Positions 43,008-47,247 of a stretch of 47,247 nucleotides of DNA are shown here, in pieces; positions within the stretch are counted from its first letter, which is position 1, and each line of letters opens with the position of its first letter. The DNA is taken from NCBI GenBank assembly GCA_022842065.1, contig JALHQH010000073.1, positions 1 through 47,247 of the forward strand, in the 5' to 3' direction. The DNA is from Caldilineaceae bacterium. Its GTDB lineage: Bacteria > Chloroflexota > Anaerolineae > Caldilineales > Caldilineaceae. The notes beneath the pieces were generated by a model, which did no database searches, had not been told where the DNA came from, and saw only the letters and a list, made by a program, of their open reading frames with translations. Position numbers and translations under genes: made by a program.

Positions 43008-44363
43008 ATGTTACTTGCGTTCTTACAACTCGTTCTGCTTACTGGCGGGTTGGTGGCTTGTACGATTGACACAGCGAGTTTATTGGGGCACCCCATCGTG
43101 CCGATTGAAGTTGCGACCACAACCGCAATAGCACGTTGTTGTGCTGATCAAGCTCACTATATGACACCCACACCAGTACCTACCTTGAGCGGTGTTGTTC
43201 CCACGCCTGTGCCTTGGCCGGAGATGAGCAATATTGGCGAACCATTACTGGACGAAATTCGCTTCGTGAATGCACGTTTGGTTAACTTACCAAAGAAAGC
43301 TGACTCTAATTGGCCAGTTGCAGTTACCCAGTGGTCCTGGTCACCAACAGGTGAAAAACTGATCCTGATGGCCGAGCGCAATGAGCCGCAGTGGATAGGT
43401 AATATCAGTCAGTGGCTAGCCGATACATGGTTGGTTGATTTAAAGAGTGGACAAGCAACGTTTTGGCAATCGAACGCGTTATGGCCAACATGGAGCCGCG
43501 ATGGACAATCGATCTTCTACCAAACATTAGTTGCTGATACATTAGGCGTTCACGCTGATCTATATGAACGAGGTCTCGATGCAGTGACGAGCCGCCTCCT
43601 TGTTCGCGATGTTGGTGTAACTGATTCATATCAACCAAGCGCGCTTGATGCGGCGAACGGCGATCTACTTTTCAATGATAGGGATAGTCAGCCAGTTTTG
43701 CTCCCGGCTGGAATTCGCTTTGGGCTAAATACAAGCATGACTGACCGAGTATATCCACTAGTGCTTGCAGACTTAGCGCAGAAAATGCCACCCCGTGATG
43801 AGCACGGCGCGATCATTCCCACACGCTTTCTCCTTGCCCCTGACGGTGAGAAAGTGGCGATGTTACCCTTTCGTGGAGCGTTTTACATTCTTGATCTGGT
43901 TCGTTATACTGTGCTTGCTGAGTTTTCTAGCGAGTTTTATCTTGCAGGCAGCGCGGTTTGGTCAAGCGATAGCCAGGCTTTGGCATTTGCCAATTACGAT
44001 GGCGTCTTTGTCTATGATTTGGCACAAAATGAAACGCATACCTTGATCACGCGGCAAGATCTCCAATTCCCAACTGAGTCATTTTGGGACTTTTTTAGTG
44101 TTTTCGCCTGGTCGCCGGATCACAAAGTAGTAATATTCCAAGCTAGTGCGACTGCTTGGCGACCGCTCGCCAGACAAGGGCGTGAAGCACGATTTGGCAA
44201 TTTTACGTTTGGGGCCTTGGCTGATGGCTCGCAACGGCGTCCCTTGTTGGCTGAGTCCATTGCGTCAATCTCACCAGATAAGCGCACCGCAATTATTCAG
44301 CGCTGGGATGAAGGGACACAACAATATCTCATCTACCTCGTTGATGTTGAATGGGGTAAATAG
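43008..44363 (+). CDS. Lipoprotein with beta-propeller-like repeats
   Basis: This 451-aa protein starts at 43008 (MLLAFLQLVLLTGGLVAC) with AAGG upstream; the lipobox is LVAC at residues 15-18. After a Thr/Pro-rich linker, repeated TolB/WD40-like segments appear: WSWSPTGEKLILMAE, WPTWSRDGQSIFYQTL, LLAPDGEKVAMLPF, AVWSSDSQALAFANYDG, FAWSPDHKVVIFQASA. This is the PD40-type six-bladed propeller pattern, used for protein or ligand binding outside the membrane. A functionally similar lipoprotein lies at 45927-47144. Confidence 0.75.
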   Translation: MLLAFLQLVLLTGGLVACTIDTASLLGHPIVPIEVATTTAIARCCADQAHYMTPTPVPTLSGVVPTPVPWPEMSNIGEPLLDEIRFVNARLVNLPKKADSNWPVAVTQWSWSPTGEKLILMAERNEPQWIGNISQWLADTWLVDLKSGQATFWQSNALWPTWSRDGQSIFYQTLVADTLGVHADLYERGLDAVTSRLLVRDVGVTDSYQPSALDAANGDLLFNDRDSQPVLLPAGIRFGLNTSMTDRVYPLVLADLAQKMPPRDEHGAIIPTRFLLAPDGEKVAMLPFRGAFYILDLVRYTVLAEFSSEFYLAGSAVWSSDSQALAFANYDGVFVYDLAQNETHTLITRQDLQFPTESFWDFFSVFAWSPDHKVVIFQASATAWRPLARQGREARFGNFTFGALADGSQRRPLLAESIASISPDKRTAIIQRWDEGTQQYLIYLVDVEWGK

Positions 44364-44416
44364 CGTTCAGCTAGTGAGCGTTGAAAATTGTGTTGGGTTT
44401 GAAAGGAAGGGGCCAG

Positions 44417-44884
44417 ATGAGTACCGAAAAGCAAACACAAATTGTTGATGCCTTGTTGGCATCCCAGGCGCAGTTAATTGAGTTTTTTGAAAGCGTTGAC
44501 GATCCCGCCTGGCAACTAGCACCCGGGCAGTGGTCGCTTCGCCAGATCGCCTGGCATCTGGCAACGGTCGAAAGTGCCTGCCTGTTGCCACGCATCCAGC
44601 AGATCGCAGCCGGCACCAATCCAACCTTTGGCATCTACCTGGACACCGAAACCGAATTTAACAGTCGCGGCTTGGCCTTTGCCTTGGAAGAATGGGCGAA
44701 TGCGCGGCAGGCGGTCGTCGGCTTTGTCAATGCCTTACCCGCAGCCGCCCTGACTTATACCGGCAATCATCCCACCTTTGGCCGCCTGACGGTGCTCGGC
44801 TATTTGCAAATTTTTCTCGACCACGATCAGCGCCACTTGGAAGAGTTACAGGCGCTGGATGTGGCCGCCAACCGCAGGCGCTGA
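44417..44884 (+). CDS. DinB family protein (DinB_2 type)
   Basis: This 155-aa protein starts at 44417 with GGAAGGGG upstream. It has the DinB_2 pattern: WQLAPGQWSLRQIAWHLATV with the first metal-ligand His, and FLDHDQRHLEELQAL with the C-terminal His pair. These are metal-binding four-helix bundles, some of which are thiol-dependent transferases. The stop codon lies within a hairpin repeat (44875-44900). Confidence 0.85.
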   Translation: MSTEKQTQIVDALLASQAQLIEFFESVDDPAWQLAPGQWSLRQIAWHLATVESACLLPRIQQIAAGTNPTFGIYLDTETEFNSRGLAFALEEWANARQAVVGFVNALPAAALTYTGNHPTFGRLTVLGYLQIFLDHDQRHLEELQALDVAANRRR

Positions 44885-44958
44885 ATGAATTCAGCGCCTG
44901 GCATGCAAAACGTGTTCAAACACGTTTCCCGTCTCAGGCATTAAATTCATTCAACGCA
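44875..44958. repeat. Compound palindromic repeat after DinB gene
   Basis: CAGGCGCTGAAT / ATTCAGCGCCTG (44875-44886, 44889-44900) overlaps the DinB stop. AAACGTGT / ACACGTTT (44908-44915, 44920-44927) follows. The end (44937-44958) is an imperfect inverted copy of the beginning. The whole unit looks like an intergenic palindromic repeat and may be dispersed in the genome. Confidence 0.7.
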
Positions 44959-44978
44959 AGTCATGAAAAGAGGCTCGT

Positions 44979-45788
<810 letters not shown>

Positions 45789-45850
45789 TAACTACTTGTA
45801 ACTAGTCAAGCTCCCGTCTTGCGCTCAATGTCGCGCCCATAGATTTTCTC

Positions 45851-45875
45851 ATCATGCCTGCTCGAAAGGCATGAT
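45851..45875. terminator. Hairpin between convergent genes
   Basis: ATCATGCCT (45851-45859) and AGGCATGAT (45867-45875) form a 9-bp stem with loop GCTCGAA, between the stops of the SDR and the right-end lipoprotein genes. No long T-run follows on either strand. Confidence 0.5.
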
Positions 45876-45926
45876 AACCACGGCACCCGCACTCATAGCT
45901 TTTCTGAACACCAGAATTGCTTCGTG

Positions 45927-47144
45927 TCAAGGGGAATCGCATAAAACAAAGGCAGCAGATGGTAAATTTGTGATATCTTGCCATTCCAAGAAGAACTTCT
46001 GCGACTCACTGTCGTTCCGAATCCAGGCGAGGATTGGCGCGCTCATGGCAACAGGTGCAAAATACTGTGTACATTTGGAAGACATGATCGGCACGAAGGT
46101 CTCTTGCGTCAAATTATAGATATACAGTGATTGGTGACTATCTGGAATCCAGTAAACCCACTGTTCGCTCAGATGTGCTTGTGCGAATTGCGTGGGAAAA
46201 TCGATGATATGCGTTAGCGTGCTTTTGCGGTCATAAACACCAATCGACTTGCCATAGTCGGATCGATAGGCCCGTTTCCAAATGACAAATTCGGCAGAAA
46301 TCTGTGGCTGCGAACTGAGGTGGTCATCGGTCAATGGTTGCCATTGTGTGGTGGCCAGATCATACAGTACTACATCGATACCACCCCCCGCTGCCACATT
46401 GCGATCTTGGTCAATGACCAAGCTGTTGCCATAGAGTTGAGGCCACACCCAAATGGTTGCATCCTTAGCACAATCCACTTCTTTGATCAGTTGGTTATCA
46501 CCATCCTCCAGATCCACAACGCGCAATACAACGCGCTGACATTCATCCGCCGCCGGTTCCAATGCATAGGAGAGGGCAATTTTGTCGGCATCGAGACTTA
46601 CCCAGATAAACCCCAACGAGAGAATGGGGTGTGTTTCGTAGGGCATGCCAGAATTTTCTAAAATGACTTTCTGTTGACCGTTCTGCTGATCGATTGCCTG
46701 AAGTTTCCACAGACCACCAGGATAACGGCTTGCTCGATCCCAGAAAACCAACCAACGACTATTTCGAGAAACCATCATATCCGAGACAACACCGCCGGAA
46801 AAAGAACCTTCTGCCACGGCCATAATTTGTGAGGGATTTGCCAACGCAACTCTTTTGATGGTTGTGGGAGCTGCATCGTCAACCCAGTAGACAAATTGAT
46901 CATCCAACGTTAACCCTCCCCAAGGAAGAGAAATGGGAATCGAGGCACTAATCACAGATACCGGTGGTTGAATGGTGCTTGCGGTTGTAACTGTTGTTGT
47001 ATATGGAGATCCAACTTCTCTCTGAACGGCTTGCGTCATCACTTGAGCTGAATTTTTTATAACTGGTGGTGACTGATAATAGCTACACGCGCACAGAATT
47101 GGAAGAATTATTAAAAAGCCTAATAGACCTTGGTGTTCGCTCAT
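45927..47144 (-). CDS. Lipoprotein with beta-propeller-like domain
   Basis: This 405-aa protein has a lipobox LCAC near residue 20 after the hydrophobic LLGFLIILPILC. The rest is built of strand-rich repeats resembling TolB-type propeller blades (DDQFVYWVDDAAPTTIKRVA, NSRWLVFWDRASRYPGGLWK, GIDVVLYDLATTQWQPLTDD, EQWVYWIPDSHQSLYIYNLT). It is probably a membrane-anchored binding protein. Its first five codons lie within the right terminal repeat, so its upstream sequence is shared with the left end and its promoter context may be ambiguous in the assembly. Confidence 0.7.
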   Translation of the reverse strand: MSEHQGLLGFLIILPILCACSYYQSPPVIKNSAQVMTQAVQREVGSPYTTTVTTASTIQPPVSVISASIPISLPWGGLTLDDQFVYWVDDAAPTTIKRVALANPSQIMAVAEGSFSGGVVSDMMVSRNSRWLVFWDRASRYPGGLWKLQAIDQQNGQQKVILENSGMPYETHPILSLGFIWVSLDADKIALSYALEPAADECQRVVLRVVDLEDGDNQLIKEVDCAKDATIWVWPQLYGNSLVIDQDRNVAAGGGIDVVLYDLATTQWQPLTDDHLSSQPQISAEFVIWKRAYRSDYGKSIGVYDRKSTLTHIIDFPTQFAQAHLSEQWVYWIPDSHQSLYIYNLTQETFVPIMSSKCTQYFAPVAMSAPILAWIRNDSESQKFFLEWQDITNLPSAAFVLCDSP

Positions 47145-47247
47145 AATTCTAACGAAAGAGCAGATATGTAGAGGCGAGCGAGAAAATAGTCAAAAAAACG
47201 CACTCGATGTCTAGCCAAGCGCTGAACAAAGTGAGCGCAATGGGCAG
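47129..47247. repeat. Right copy of 119-bp terminal inverted repeat
   Basis: Exact reverse complement of bases 1-119. It contains the start codon and first codons of the minus-strand lipoprotein gene and its upstream region. Confidence 0.95.

Overview
The window reads as a fragment of a Chloroflexota genome, probably a Caldilineae/Anaerolineae-type bacterium. This is inferred from gene content, not from a marker gene: a giant SARP/ATPase/TPR regulator, secreted proteins that all end in a short aromatic-Leu-Pro tail, a fasciclin-DUF3105 lipoprotein, a GH127 enzyme, a tungsten aldehyde:ferredoxin oxidoreductase and many chromosomal toxin-antitoxin (TA) modules. I found no rRNA, tRNA, CRISPR array, phage gene or transposase gene. 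The first and last 119 bases are exact reverse complements of each other.

Layout. (1) 0.2-4.7 kb: a small acidic protein, the SARP-family regulator on the minus strand, an intergenic region with phased TGTCACG direct repeats, and a 74-aa protein. (2) 4.8-9.3 kb: two tandem paralogous secreted proteins, each with Cys-rich SYGRGAG modules, Ig/cadherin-like repeats, an SdrD-B-like domain and the C-terminal tail. (3) 9.4-13.5 kb: accessory housekeeping genes (a deletion remnant of a DHFR-family gene, a methyltransferase, an APH-fold kinase, an intact DHFR-family reductase, an aldo/keto reductase). (4) 13.6-19.1 kb: two trypsin-like proteases driven by near-identical promoters, with an SH3b lipoprotein gene between them. 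(5) 19.1-26 kb: a class III aminotransferase, a DinB-like protein, a truncated haemoglobin, the fasciclin-DUF3105 lipoprotein and an SRPBCC-GH127 pair. (6) 25.7-30.1 kb: two TA modules, a P450, an Uma2 nuclease and a DUF2585 membrane protein. (7) 30.3-39 kb: a minus-strand carbohydrate cluster comprising two ABC permeases, a Tat-type substrate-binding lipoprotein, a LacI-type repressor with two operators, a Gfo/Idh/MocA dehydrogenase, a DegT aminotransferase and a medium-chain dehydrogenase. (8) 39-42.5 kb: a HigBA module that reads straight into the aldehyde:ferredoxin oxidoreductase, then a PIN/RHH module. (9) 42.5-47.2 kb: a polyol-dehydrogenase pseudogene carrying a 151-bp MITE, two beta-propeller-like lipoproteins, a DinB protein and an SDR dehydrogenase.

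How the genes fit together. The clearest functional unit is the carbohydrate cluster: uptake by SBP plus two permeases, LacI control, then oxidoreductases and an aminotransferase acting on sugar or keto-sugar intermediates. GH127 (arabinofuranosidase family) and the SDR could belong to the same catabolic theme but are not linked to it. The two adhesin-like proteins and two proteases share the same C-terminal tail, which suggests a common route to the surface.

The most unusual features are non-coding. There is a class of hairpins built from tandem 7- or 8-bp units followed by inverted copies of the same units, with a different unit at each locus and one copy inside the SARP coding frame. There are also very long perfect-stem hairpins at gene ends and at least two MITE families, one with a clean TA target duplication that lets the broken host gene be reconstructed.
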